This document shows, in pieces, positions 1 through 8,290 of a stretch of DNA of 64,000 nt; the stretch's first letter is position 1, and each line of letters opens with the position of its first letter. The position numbers were made by a program, and so were the translations under genes. The stretch is from Sphingomonas psychrotolerans. GTDB taxonomy: Bacteria > Pseudomonadota > Alphaproteobacteria > Sphingomonadales > Sphingomonadaceae. Below the pieces are notes generated by a model. It saw only the letters and a program-made list of their open reading frames with translations. It did not search any database and was not told the origin of the DNA. The DNA lies in NCBI RefSeq assembly GCF_002796605.1, contig NZ_CP024923.1, positions 3,107,501 to 3,171,500 on the forward strand, in the 5' to 3' direction.

Positions 1-69
1 GATCATGTCCCGATTCCGAAGAGAGCGACCTTGGCCATGTTCCGGATTTTGCTGTAGCCTGAACGCCGC

Positions 70-3006
70 ATGGGGGCAAAGTCACTATCCAGCGGCACGG
101 CCGATTCGGAGCGTAGAATCGTCACGGTTCTGGCGGCCGATATTGCCAATTCGACGCAGCACATCGTCGATTGCGATCCCGAGGACGCGTTGCAACTGTT
201 CGATCGCTGGTTCGAGCACTTCCGCGAGACGGTCGAGCGGGTAGGCGGCAAGCTGGTGAGCTATGAAGGCGATGGCGGCATCGCGGTATTCGGCTGGCCA
301 ACCCCTTTCGAGGATCACGCCGACCGCGCCTGTGCCGCAGCATGGGATCTTCAGGCCACCGCCGCGAGCCGGACCGGACCCGGCGGCAAACCGATCCGGT
401 TCCGCGTCGGCATCCATTCGGGGCTGGCGGCGCTGCGCCGCGTCGATCGCGATGGACGCCCGTATCTGAACACGGTCGGCGCGACGGTGAACATCGCAGC
501 AAAGCTGCAGCAGGCAGCCCCCGGTGGCGGCATCCTGATCAGCGCGCAGACCGCGAAGCTGTGCCGCATGCGGCTGACCTTGACTCCGGGGGAGCCGAGC
601 GAGGCGCTCCGCGCCATCGACGCCCTGCCGTGGAAGCTGGACGCGCGCCCGGAGAGCGACACGGCAACGGAGATCGCCCAACGCTATCGTTCGCCGATCG
701 TCGGCCGTCATGCCGAGGTCGCCCTGCTCGCCGCGGCCCTGCCGCGCGCCGGGCGTCCGAGCCGGTCGATCGCACTGATCGGCGAACCGGGGGTCGGCAA
801 GAGCCGGCTGGCATTCGCCGCGGTGGCGGACGCCGTCGCACTTGGCGTCCGGCACCTCATCTTTTTCGGCGATGCGCAAAAGCGGACTACGCCCTTTGCC
901 GCCGCCCGCGGCCTGATCGAAGGGCTTCTCGACCGCACCCGACCGGGACCGCAGCAGAGCCTGCGCGACCTGCTCGCCGGGCCGCGACTGGACGAAGACG
1001 ATATCCGCGCGCTCGAAATCGCTCTCGCCGCGCCGCAGCCGCGCACGCGGCGGCGGTCCGCGACGCTGACCCAGAATCAACTCGCCCGAGCCTTTGTGAA
1101 CGGCTTTTGCGCGCTCGCCCTCGACCGCCCGACGATCCTGCTGATCGAGGATCTGCATCAGGTCGACACCGAAAGCCGGCTGTTCCTGCGGCTCCTCGCC
1201 GAGAGGCAGACCGAACAGCCTTTCCTCCTCCTGCTGACCGGCCGGCCCGAATCACGCGCCGAGGCATGCGCCATCGCGAGCATGGCCGTTTCGATCGATC
1301 CGCTGCCGGCTGCCGACATGGCGAGCCTCGGGCGCCAGCTCGGCGCGGGCCGCGACATGGAGGCGATGCTGGAGCGCTTCGTCGCGCGCGCGGACGGCAT
1401 TCCCTTCGTCCTCGAAGAACTGGTCCGCTCGGTCGAGAATGGCGAGACGCCCGCGCTTTCGACACTGCCGCCGACCGTCGAATCGGCGATCCACGCCCGG
1501 CTCGAGCGGCTCCCGTCGGGCGGCAAGGCGCTGGCGCAGGCATTGAGCTTACTCGGCGAGAATGTCGACATCGGGTTCGCAGCCGCAGTGATGGGCATCG
1601 GGGAGGAGGCACTGCACGACGATCTCGCCGCGCTCGAACGCTTCGCCTTCATCCACCCTTTGTCGCAGCATGCGACTCATCTGCGCCACCAGATCATCGC
1701 CGAAGCCTGCGCCAACACGATCGGGCGCGACCGGCGCCGGCAAATCCACGGCGCCGCGGTCGCCGCGATATTGTCGCGCCATCCGGGTCTGAACGGACGG
1801 CATCAGCAGCTCGCCTTCCACGCCGAGGGCGCCGGCGACGACATGGCGGCGCTCGGCTATCTCTGGGAGGCCGGGCTCGAGGCGCGACGCAGCTCGGCGG
1901 CGGCGTCGCTCAACCTTATCTTCGACCGGGCACTGCAGGTGATCGGCCGTCTCGGCGCGGCGGCCGACGAGAAATATATGGATTTCGTGCTGATGGCCTT
2001 CGCCTCGATGGTGCAGCTCGGCGAATTCGACAAGGTCAACCTCCATCTGCCCCGCGTGATGGAACTGGTGCGCCGGTTCGACCGGCCGGCGCTGACCTGC
2101 AGCACGCTTTCGCAGCTGGGCATGCTCTGCTGGTTCGAGGGGCGGTACGCGGAAGGACTGCGGGCCACCGAAGAGGGAATCGCCATCGCGCGTGCGCTGG
2201 AATCGCCAGCTTTGATCTTCTCCAACCAGATCATGCAATCCAACATCCTGCACGGCATGGGCGACGTACACCGGGCGATCACCGAGCAGCGCGCGCTCTG
2301 CGTCATGTTGACCGGCGCGCTGGAAACGGCGCGGCTGGGCGCTGCCGGCATTCCCAGCGCGACGGCATTGGCGTTCATGAGCTGGTTCCTGGTCGATGTC
2401 GGGCAGCTCGACGAAGGGCTGGCGTTCGCCGAACGGGGTCTCGCCATCGCGGTGCGCGCGCAAGACCCCTATTCGGAGGCATTGGCGCGCAACGCATTGG
2501 GGCGAAACCTTCTGCTCCTCGGTCGCAACGCCGAGGCCGCCACTTGCCTGGCGATCGCCCGCGGGATCAGCGAGCGCAACGGCTATGACGCCATCCGCCC
2601 CAATCTGGCGGGCCGCGCGGCCGCGGCCTTGTCCCGGATCGGCCGTGCGCGCGAAGGGCTGGAGATCGTCGAGGAATGTCTGCGGCTCGGGCTGCATCAG
2701 CGGACCGGGCAACTCGAGGTGTACAATCTCCACATCGGCCATGCCGAGGCGCTCTATCGCAGTGGCGACACCGTCGCAGGACTCGACAAGCTGGCCGAAG
2801 CGCTGGCGATCGCGCGGCGAACCGGCAGCCCGTGCCTGATCGTCGATGGCCTGGGCCTGCGCGCGCGGCTGCTTGCCGAAACCGTGCCCGCCGATCCGCG
2901 CATCGACGAAGATCTGGCGGAGCGCGACGCGATCTGCCGCCGCCACGGCCTGGTCGCCGCCCCCGCCTTCAACCGCCGCAAGGGCGTCAGGAAGCGAGTC
3001 GCGTGA
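70..3006 (+). CDS. Class III adenylate/guanylate cyclase fused to STAND-type AAA ATPase and helical repeats
   Basis: 978 residues. Residues ~15-175 are a class III cyclase domain, expected to make cAMP or cGMP: metal-binding Asp24 (AADIANST) and Asp68 (YEGDGG), and Lys61 before the second metal site. The usual transition-state Arg of the VNxAARL motif reads Lys (VNIAAKL), so activity is not certain. Next comes an AAA/STAND ATPase with Walker A GEPGVGKS at 238-245 and Walker B ILLIEDLH near 357-364. The C-terminal half is helical and TPR-like. This layout is typical of large signal-transducing cyclases in which the ATPase and repeats sense a ligand or partner. ATG at 70 is the first start after an in-frame TAG at 55-57. 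The 3' end overlaps the convergent peroxidase-P450 gene by 20 bp. A Crp-type regulator nearby could read the product; that link is inference. Confidence 0.88.
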   Translation: MGAKSLSSGTADSERRIVTVLAADIANSTQHIVDCDPEDALQLFDRWFEHFRETVERVGGKLVSYEGDGGIAVFGWPTPFEDHADRACAAAWDLQATAASRTGPGGKPIRFRVGIHSGLAALRRVDRDGRPYLNTVGATVNIAAKLQQAAPGGGILISAQTAKLCRMRLTLTPGEPSEALRAIDALPWKLDARPESDTATEIAQRYRSPIVGRHAEVALLAAALPRAGRPSRSIALIGEPGVGKSRLAFAAVADAVALGVRHLIFFGDAQKRTTPFAAARGLIEGLLDRTRPGPQQSLRDLLAGPRLDEDDIRALEIALAAPQPRTRRRSATLTQNQLARAFVNGFCALALDRPTILLIEDLHQVDTESRLFLRLLAERQTEQPFLLLLTGRPESRAEACAIASMAVSIDPLPAADMASLGRQLGAGRDMEAMLERFVARADGIPFVLEELVRSVENGETPALSTLPPTVESAIHARLERLPSGGKALAQALSLLGENVDIGFAAAVMGIGEEALHDDLAALERFAFIHPLSQHATHLRHQIIAEACANTIGRDRRRQIHGAAVAAILSRHPGLNGRHQQLAFHAEGAGDDMAALGYLWEAGLEARRSSAAASLNLIFDRALQVIGRLGAAADEKYMDFVLMAFASMVQLGEFDKVNLHLPRVMELVRRFDRPALTCSTLSQLGMLCWFEGRYAEGLRATEEGIAIARALESPALIFSNQIMQSNILHGMGDVHRAITEQRALCVMLTGALETARLGAAGIPSATALAFMSWFLVDVGQLDEGLAFAERGLAIAVRAQDPYSEALARNALGRNLLLLGRNAEAATCLAIARGISERNGYDAIRPNLAGRAAAALSRIGRAREGLEIVEECLRLGLHQRTGQLEVYNLHIGHAEALYRSGDTVAGLDKLAEALAIARRTGSPCLIVDGLGLRARLLAETVPADPRIDEDLAERDAICRRHGLVAAPAFNRRKGVRKRVA

Positions 3007-6000
3007 AGCGCGCGAGCAGGCCGATGGTGACTCCTGCCAGCTTTTGCGGCTCGCCCGCGGAACCGGCCACCCGGCGCAGACCGGTGAGCCGGCTGCAGGC
3101 GCGGAGGCATTCCTGCAGGACCGGCATAGCGATACGGTCGCGGCCCCAGCAATCCTTGTTGCTGCCCGGCACGCCAAACAGCAGATAATCCTCGAGCCTG
3201 CGGGCCGGGCCTTCGCCGATGCCCGCCCCGGTGAGCGAGAAGCGGGTGGGATCGGTGAACGCGCGCGAATCGAGGTTCGCCGCGCCGACCAGCGCGGCGA
3301 CGGTGTCGTTGCCGGCGATCCCGGCCGCCTTCGACCAATCGGTATCGACTTCGCAGTGGCGCATGCGGACCGGCAGATTGGGGTTGAGCCGCTCGGCCTC
3401 GTAGATCACGGCCGCGAGCGCCTTGTCATCGTGCCGGGGCAGTGCCGAGGGCGCGATCCGCATGTTCAGCAGGCTGGTCATGACCGAGGCGAAGGTCAGC
3501 GGGATCACTGCGAGAGTCGATCCGACGATCTCGATCAGGATCATCGAGACGTCCTGATAATAGAGGCTACGCCAATCGTCGCCTGCCGGGACATGTTTGT
3601 AGAGATCCCGTATCTCCGGCAGCGCTTCGTTCAGCACGAAAGCCTCGATCAAGCTCCGCGGCGCCGCACCGGGCCGGCCGCGCACTTCCGCGAGCCGCGC
3701 ATCGATATGCGTCAGCATCTCCGAACCCGCCTGGCGCGACAGAGCTTGCAGGCTCTTTTGAGAGTGGAGGTTGCCGATCAGATCGACCACCAGCACCGCC
3801 GACCAGATCTGCATCGTGGTGAGGCCGGGATCGGCGGTCTGATCGCCCTTGAGCGCGGCCAGCCAGTCGGCGGGCAGATCCCCGACATGCTGCCGCGCGA
3901 ACGGCAAAGCGAGGCCGAGCTCGGTCACCCATGACGGGCCGGGCAGGCCGAACAGATCGGTGACCACGCCGTAAGATGCCTGCGCGGCGACATCCGCGAC
4001 AAGGTCTATCCGACGCGCATGCGCGGTGCGCCGCAGCGCGGCCTCGATCCGCATCTTCGCAATATTGCGAACGGCGGCATCGATCCCGCCCGACGGACCG
4101 AACTGCCCGGCAAGGCGGGTCCAGGCGCGTTCGAGGACGGGCTGCAACCGACGCCGCGCCGGACAGGTGGGCCCGGATTCGTCGGTGCCGACCAGCATGT
4201 CGCTGCCCCGGGTGATCCGCTGGCCGGCGTCGTGATAGGCCTTTACCGAGAATTCGACCGCGCCGTTCACCAGTTTGTCGCTCAGCACCCGCGTGACGTC
4301 GGCATGGCGGCCGACAAAGGCGACCATTTGACCGGTGCCCGGCGTGGCGACCCGGACGATGCGCTTCGGCGTGCCGAGCATGGTCTGGCCGTACAGTTTC
4401 AGACGGCTTTGGCTGTAGAGCGACGGGGTGGCCGCATCGCCCATGCTGTAGCCGTGATAGGGCAATTGTTCGGGCGGAACCGCGAAGGTCTCGCCCTCGG
4501 CGATCGCCTTCAGCGCGTCGATCCCGGGCAGGAAGAAATAGTCACCGCCTTTGGTGTGGACGAAGCGCGGCAATCCCGTGACCGGCGCCGCCGCACCGGC
4601 TTCGAAGAAGCGGTCGGCGACCGTGCCCGCATTCGCCCCGGTGAGCGGGCAGCGATCGAGCCCAACCTGGCCGAGGAATTCGCCGCCATTGAGCCAGTCG
4701 GCCTGGATCACTTCGAATTGCAGATCGATGCGCGCATTGGCGGCGATGAAGAGCATCCCGCGCTTTTCCCCGTCGCCGGCGGAGTTTTCCGGCAGCAACG
4801 GGCCGCCATAGCTGATCCCGCGGCGCAGGATGCGGTGCCGCCGGACGTCGTTGCGGCCGCCGATGTCGCGCGGATTGGCGCGGCGGACATGCGCGCCCAG
4901 CGGACACTTTCGACCGTCTGGATCGTCGGCGGCATAGCGGAAGTCGTTGAGAATCGCCTCTGCATCAGCGTCGACATCGGGCTGGTGGCCCGGCGAAGTG
5001 ACGAGCGGCGCCCCGTTCTTCCATCGGCCGACGATCTGCGCGCCGAGCGCGTCCTGCGCCTGCGGGTCCCTGGGCCGCTGCCGCTCGAGGAACGCGCGAA
5101 ATCCCTGCACATCCTGTTCGAGCTTGCGGAACACGAGGAAGGTCGATCCGCGGCGCAAGACCGGATGGACGGGTAATTCGTGCGTTTCGCCATCCTCGTC
5201 GGGCGCGTCGAGGAAGATCTCTCCCGGCGCCACCGGCGTCCAGCTCGACCGGCGCGACGCCGTGCCGCCCCCGGGGAGCGTATCGCCGAGGCCGAGATCG
5301 ACGAAGGGCTGGCTGAGATTGTCGCGATAGCCGAAATGCTCGGTCCGGGGCGTCTGGCCAACCGCCCCGTCGAGCAAGGCGGCCTGATCGTCGTCATGCT
5401 GATGCGGGTCCTGGCCGAGCTCGATATGGACGATCTCGAGCCCGACCGGACGAAACAACAGGCCGATCAACTCGCGAAGCTGCTCCTTGTCGCCATCGGT
5501 CGCATCATTGAAGGCGCGGACTTCCGAGCGGAGCTGCTTCCAGAACGCCGGCGCCGTCGGCCAGGCATGGGTGCCGACCCCCCCGGTGAAATAGCCATGC
5601 ACGCTGTTCAGGCCGAGCTCGCCTTCCCAATATTCGGGAGCGCTCGAACCGACATCCCCCAGCCGCCGCGCGCGCGCCGCCATGCCTTCCTTGAACGCGT
5701 CGGGAAACGAGGCGAGCGTGTCGGCGTCGAGCTGGAGCGCCGCGAGGCCGGCATAAGTGAAGGCGAAGTTGATCGGGATGCGATCCCCCTGCCCGCGATC
5801 CACCCCGAGCATCGCTTCGTCCGCTTCGCTGCGAATGGCGGGCGGCAGATCCCTGCTCGCCTCGATGGCCGGGGCGGCCACGCGGAGGAACTCGTAGAAG
5901 AGCAGCGCCGGTAAAGCGGGCCCGGTCGTCGCCCCGCTCGCGATGGTCTTGAAATTCTCGAGCGCGCGCTCGACCAGGCCGGCATAGCGCTCCTCGCTGC

Positions 6001-6547
6001 TGAAGGCACTCAGGACTTCGAGGAGGTTGGCCCCGGCTCGAGTGAACGACATCTCGAACAAGGGCGCGGCATCGGCTGCCGCGGCGGGGACGGCCATCAT
6101 AGGGGCGGCCATCCCATCGCCGTCTGCCATGGCGGCGACGGCGAAGCTGGCTTCCAGCGCCTCGCCGAACTCCGCGAGCGTCGCCTTCATCGGCTCGGGA
6201 TCCTTCGACACGAGCGCCGTGAGCCAGTTGCGGAACGCCCCGGCCGGAGCGGCGGCCGGCGGATCGACGAGGCCGGCATTCATCACGCCCGGCCACGACA
6301 AGTCGAGCTTCAGCATCTCGCCCGCGCTGAGCTGGTCGGGATCGGTCGATTCGCCGCCGCCCCGGAGCTGGAGGATCCGTTCGCGAGTCGCGGCGAGCTC
6401 GTCCTCGCGCATGATCCGGAAGAACAGGAACATCGCCCAGTTGCGCGTCCGCGGCCGGGCGCCCCCGGTCTTGGCGGCGCGGAGGAAATTGGCCTGTACG
6501 TTTTCGCGGGTCGCCGCGGCGTCCGGCTTTTGCGTCGGTCTGTCCAT
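2987..6547 (-). CDS. DyP-type peroxidase / cytochrome P450 fusion protein
   Basis: 1186 residues with two different haem-enzyme modules. After an unassigned helical head (~1-250), residues ~255-670 resemble a dye-decolorizing peroxidase: the GxxDG motif reads GYRDN with Asp409, and the HVRRANPRD segment (proximal His) and RRGISYG segment follow. Residues ~690-1186 resemble a P450: ExxR as EAER (Glu1050, Arg1053), and a haem-thiolate loop FGVPGSNKDCWGRDRIA with Cys1133. The loop has one residue more than the usual FxxGxxxCxG. Each module should bind haem, so H2O2- and O2-type chemistry may act in sequence on one substrate, by analogy with fungal peroxidase-P450 dioxygenases (an unrelated peroxidase fold). 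The start at 6547 lies 1 bp after the upstream stop; an ATG further upstream would run into that gene. No signal peptide is seen. The substrate is unknown. Confidence 0.82.
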   Translation of the reverse strand: MDRPTQKPDAAATRENVQANFLRAAKTGGARPRTRNWAMFLFFRIMREDELAATRERILQLRGGGESTDPDQLSAGEMLKLDLSWPGVMNAGLVDPPAAAPAGAFRNWLTALVSKDPEPMKATLAEFGEALEASFAVAAMADGDGMAAPMMAVPAAAADAAPLFEMSFTRAGANLLEVLSAFSSEERYAGLVERALENFKTIASGATTGPALPALLFYEFLRVAAPAIEASRDLPPAIRSEADEAMLGVDRGQGDRIPINFAFTYAGLAALQLDADTLASFPDAFKEGMAARARRLGDVGSSAPEYWEGELGLNSVHGYFTGGVGTHAWPTAPAFWKQLRSEVRAFNDATDGDKEQLRELIGLLFRPVGLEIVHIELGQDPHQHDDDQAALLDGAVGQTPRTEHFGYRDNLSQPFVDLGLGDTLPGGGTASRRSSWTPVAPGEIFLDAPDEDGETHELPVHPVLRRGSTFLVFRKLEQDVQGFRAFLERQRPRDPQAQDALGAQIVGRWKNGAPLVTSPGHQPDVDADAEAILNDFRYAADDPDGRKCPLGAHVRRANPRDIGGRNDVRRHRILRRGISYGGPLLPENSAGDGEKRGMLFIAANARIDLQFEVIQADWLNGGEFLGQVGLDRCPLTGANAGTVADRFFEAGAAAPVTGLPRFVHTKGGDYFFLPGIDALKAIAEGETFAVPPEQLPYHGYSMGDAATPSLYSQSRLKLYGQTMLGTPKRIVRVATPGTGQMVAFVGRHADVTRVLSDKLVNGAVEFSVKAYHDAGQRITRGSDMLVGTDESGPTCPARRRLQPVLERAWTRLAGQFGPSGGIDAAVRNIAKMRIEAALRRTAHARRIDLVADVAAQASYGVVTDLFGLPGPSWVTELGLALPFARQHVGDLPADWLAALKGDQTADPGLTTMQIWSAVLVVDLIGNLHSQKSLQALSRQAGSEMLTHIDARLAEVRGRPGAAPRSLIEAFVLNEALPEIRDLYKHVPAGDDWRSLYYQDVSMILIEIVGSTLAVIPLTFASVMTSLLNMRIAPSALPRHDDKALAAVIYEAERLNPNLPVRMRHCEVDTDWSKAAGIAGNDTVAALVGAANLDSRAFTDPTRFSLTGAGIGEGPARRLEDYLLFGVPGSNKDCWGRDRIAMPVLQECLRACSRLTGLRRVAGSAGEPQKLAGVTIGLLARFTRLAS

Positions 6548-6548
6548 T

Positions 6549-7364
6549 CTAGCCCCCCTCGCCGCCGGCGGCCCGATAGACTCCGCCCGGGGACGGGAAA
6601 TCGCGGGCATATTGCTGGTTCTCGCGCAGGAACTCGTCGAACAATTCGTCCATCGAGCGGACGCTCGGACCGAGCGGCGAGCGCACTCGCGCGACGAATG
6701 CGTCGAAACGGCGCTTGAACGCCTCGAGCTGCTTGAGCCGTGCGACCGACAGCTCGGCATAAGGCGCGTAGAACAGGTCGGTGTTGATCTGATAGCGGCG
6801 GATCCACTGCCAGAACTGCTCGAAGCGCCGCGTCCCCGGATAATCCTCGCAATTGCGGAAGACCCGGTCGAAATCGGAATTCAGGATCCGGGCGATGTCG
6901 CGCATATAGACTTTGAGGTCGCCGTCGAACTCGACCAGAGTCAGGATCCACGAGCGGAATTCGGGCGCGGGCGCGGGGCTGGTTTGCGGCACGGCCTCGC
7001 GGAAATCGTCGATCGCCTGGGGGATCTGGCGCGACAGCGCGCCGCCGGGGCGCAATGCCTGCTGATCCTCATACGGCAATCCGGCGACGTTTTCGGAATA
7101 GACGAGATATTGTTCGGGACGCAGGATGATCATCCGCCCGAAATGAATCGTCGGGACCTTGTCGAGCTCGGAAGGGAGGCCCTGTTGGACGCGCTGGGTG
7201 ATGTTGGCGATCACGCCGCGTAGCGTCTCTTCCCAGGTCATGGTCTCGCCGGGGACGCAGCCTTTCCGGATCGGCGCGAGCACGGCGATCTCCGAGAGGT
7301 TGCCGACGCGTTTGGAGGTCGCCCATTGCAGGCGCGGTCGGCGAGTGGGCGGTGGAGCCGGCAT
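6549..7364 (-). CDS. Conserved-looking protein of unknown function, partner of the peroxidase-P450
   Basis: 271 residues, mostly helical with many Arg, Phe and Tyr in the second half (for example EQFWQWIRRYQ, FKRRFDAF). I recognise no family. It has no signal peptide or membrane segment. Its stop codon is 1 bp from the start of the DyP-P450 gene, so the two are almost certainly co-transcribed and perhaps translationally coupled. That suggests a partner or chaperone role, but the sequence does not show one. The start at 7364 is the first ATG in the open frame and has no strong Shine-Dalgarno. An internal Met (MTWEETLRG, near 7241) is a possible alternative start. Confidence 0.7.
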   Translation of the reverse strand: MPAPPPTRRPRLQWATSKRVGNLSEIAVLAPIRKGCVPGETMTWEETLRGVIANITQRVQQGLPSELDKVPTIHFGRMIILRPEQYLVYSENVAGLPYEDQQALRPGGALSRQIPQAIDDFREAVPQTSPAPAPEFRSWILTLVEFDGDLKVYMRDIARILNSDFDRVFRNCEDYPGTRRFEQFWQWIRRYQINTDLFYAPYAELSVARLKQLEAFKRRFDAFVARVRSPLGPSVRSMDELFDEFLRENQQYARDFPSPGGVYRAAGGEGG

Positions 7365-7371
7365 GCTGCGT

Positions 7372-7409
7372 ATCCTGTGGTATCTGGATAGACGTACGCG
7401 GCACAGGAT
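7372..7409. repeat. 8-bp inverted repeat upstream of the unknown gene
   Basis: ATCCTGTG (7372-7379) and CACAGGAT (7402-7409) are perfect inverted arms separated by 22 bp. They sit just upstream of the start at 7364 and downstream of the Crp stop at 7477. This could be a regulator-binding palindrome or a leader hairpin. Confidence 0.4.
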
Positions 7410-7476
7410 GACTCACCACAAGGTCAGCGACGAGTCATAATCTCGGCAGAATTGTCCCGCCAAAGAACAACCGGAA

Positions 7477-8163
7477 CTACCACCAACCGGGATCCCCGGC
7501 GGGATCGTGGAGGCTGGCCGCGACGACTTGCTCGAGGCCGGCGAGATCGAGGAATTCGAGACGCCGGCGGCCGGCGCGGATGATCTTCTGCTCGGCGAGC
7601 AGATTGAGTTCGCGGGTGACTGCCTCGCGGTGAGTGCCGATGCGGTTGGCCAGTTCGGCGTGCGTGGGGGCGTCCGCGTTGCCACCGTCGCGCGACCGGG
7701 CGAGCCGCAGCAGCTCGCAATGGAGGCGGGCGCGGACATTGAGCGCGCTCAGCTCGAACACGCGCTCGGTGAGGCCGCGGACCTGCGCGGTCAGCCGGCG
7801 AATCAGCCAATCGGCCGCCTCCGGATGATCGCGCACCGTCGCCCGGAACAGATCGGGCGGAATCGCCAGCAGCCGACCGTCGGTCGCGGCGACGATGCCG
7901 ACCGAGCGCGCGGCCCCGTCGATCGCCGCGAGCTCGCCGAACATCTGGCCTTCCCCGAGTTCGCGCAAGGAGACTTCGCGGCCGTCGGCGGAATAGCGCA
8001 CGACGTTGAAGCGGCCCTCCTGCACGATGAAGACGTCGCCCGAAACTTCGCTGCGCGCCACCACCGAACGACCCTTGCGCACCCGGATCGTGCCGGCGCG
8101 GGCAAGCAAATCGCGGCGCGCGTCGGCGCTTAATATCTCGAGCAGCCCCTGTCGCTCGCGCAT
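7477..8163 (-). CDS. Crp/Fnr-family transcriptional regulator
   Basis: 228 residues, the usual length for the family. The N-terminal half is a cyclic-nucleotide-binding beta-roll. Its phosphate-binding cassette is intact: FGEL, eight residues on, an Arg-Ser pair (GELAAIDGAARS), matching the Glu and Arg that hold cAMP in Crp. No Cys cluster for an Fnr-type iron-sulfur centre is seen. The C-terminal half has a winged helix-turn-helix (THAELANRIGTHREAVTRELN). The start at 8163 was chosen because the domain begins there; the upstream in-frame extension is not family-like. The gene heads the minus-strand set with the unknown gene and the DyP-P450, and is divergent from the nine-gene operon, so it probably controls both. 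With a nucleotide cyclase gene in the same locus, cAMP is a natural effector (inference). Confidence 0.88.
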   Translation of the reverse strand: MRERQGLLEILSADARRDLLARAGTIRVRKGRSVVARSEVSGDVFIVQEGRFNVVRYSADGREVSLRELGEGQMFGELAAIDGAARSVGIVAATDGRLLAIPPDLFRATVRDHPEAADWLIRRLTAQVRGLTERVFELSALNVRARLHCELLRLARSRDGGNADAPTHAELANRIGTHREAVTRELNLLAEQKIIRAGRRRLEFLDLAGLEQVVAASLHDPAGDPGWW

Positions 8164-8210
8164 CGCCTGTCCCCCGCACGAATAGACCGCAGCGCCGCCG
8201 ACAAGGCAAG

Positions 8211-8226
8211 CGTGCGAAAAATCACA
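8211..8226. promoter_or_regulatory. Candidate Crp-family binding site between divergent genes
   Basis: CGTGC-N6-TCACA lies in the 127-bp gap between the Crp-type gene and the HAD-hemerythrin-DJ-1 gene. The right half matches the Crp half-site TCACA exactly and the left half matches three of five bases of TGTGA. Position and spacing are right; the sequence match is only partial. Confidence 0.3.
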
Positions 8227-8290
8227 GAACCAGCGTGCGAAGCCCCACCGCGCCGATCGCAGCCCCCGGCTATCCCGGTGACCGAGAGCA

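Noticed and set aside
342..2588. 748-codon plus-strand frame inside the cyclase gene
   Set aside because: Arg-rich alternative frame of the cyclase-ATPase gene.
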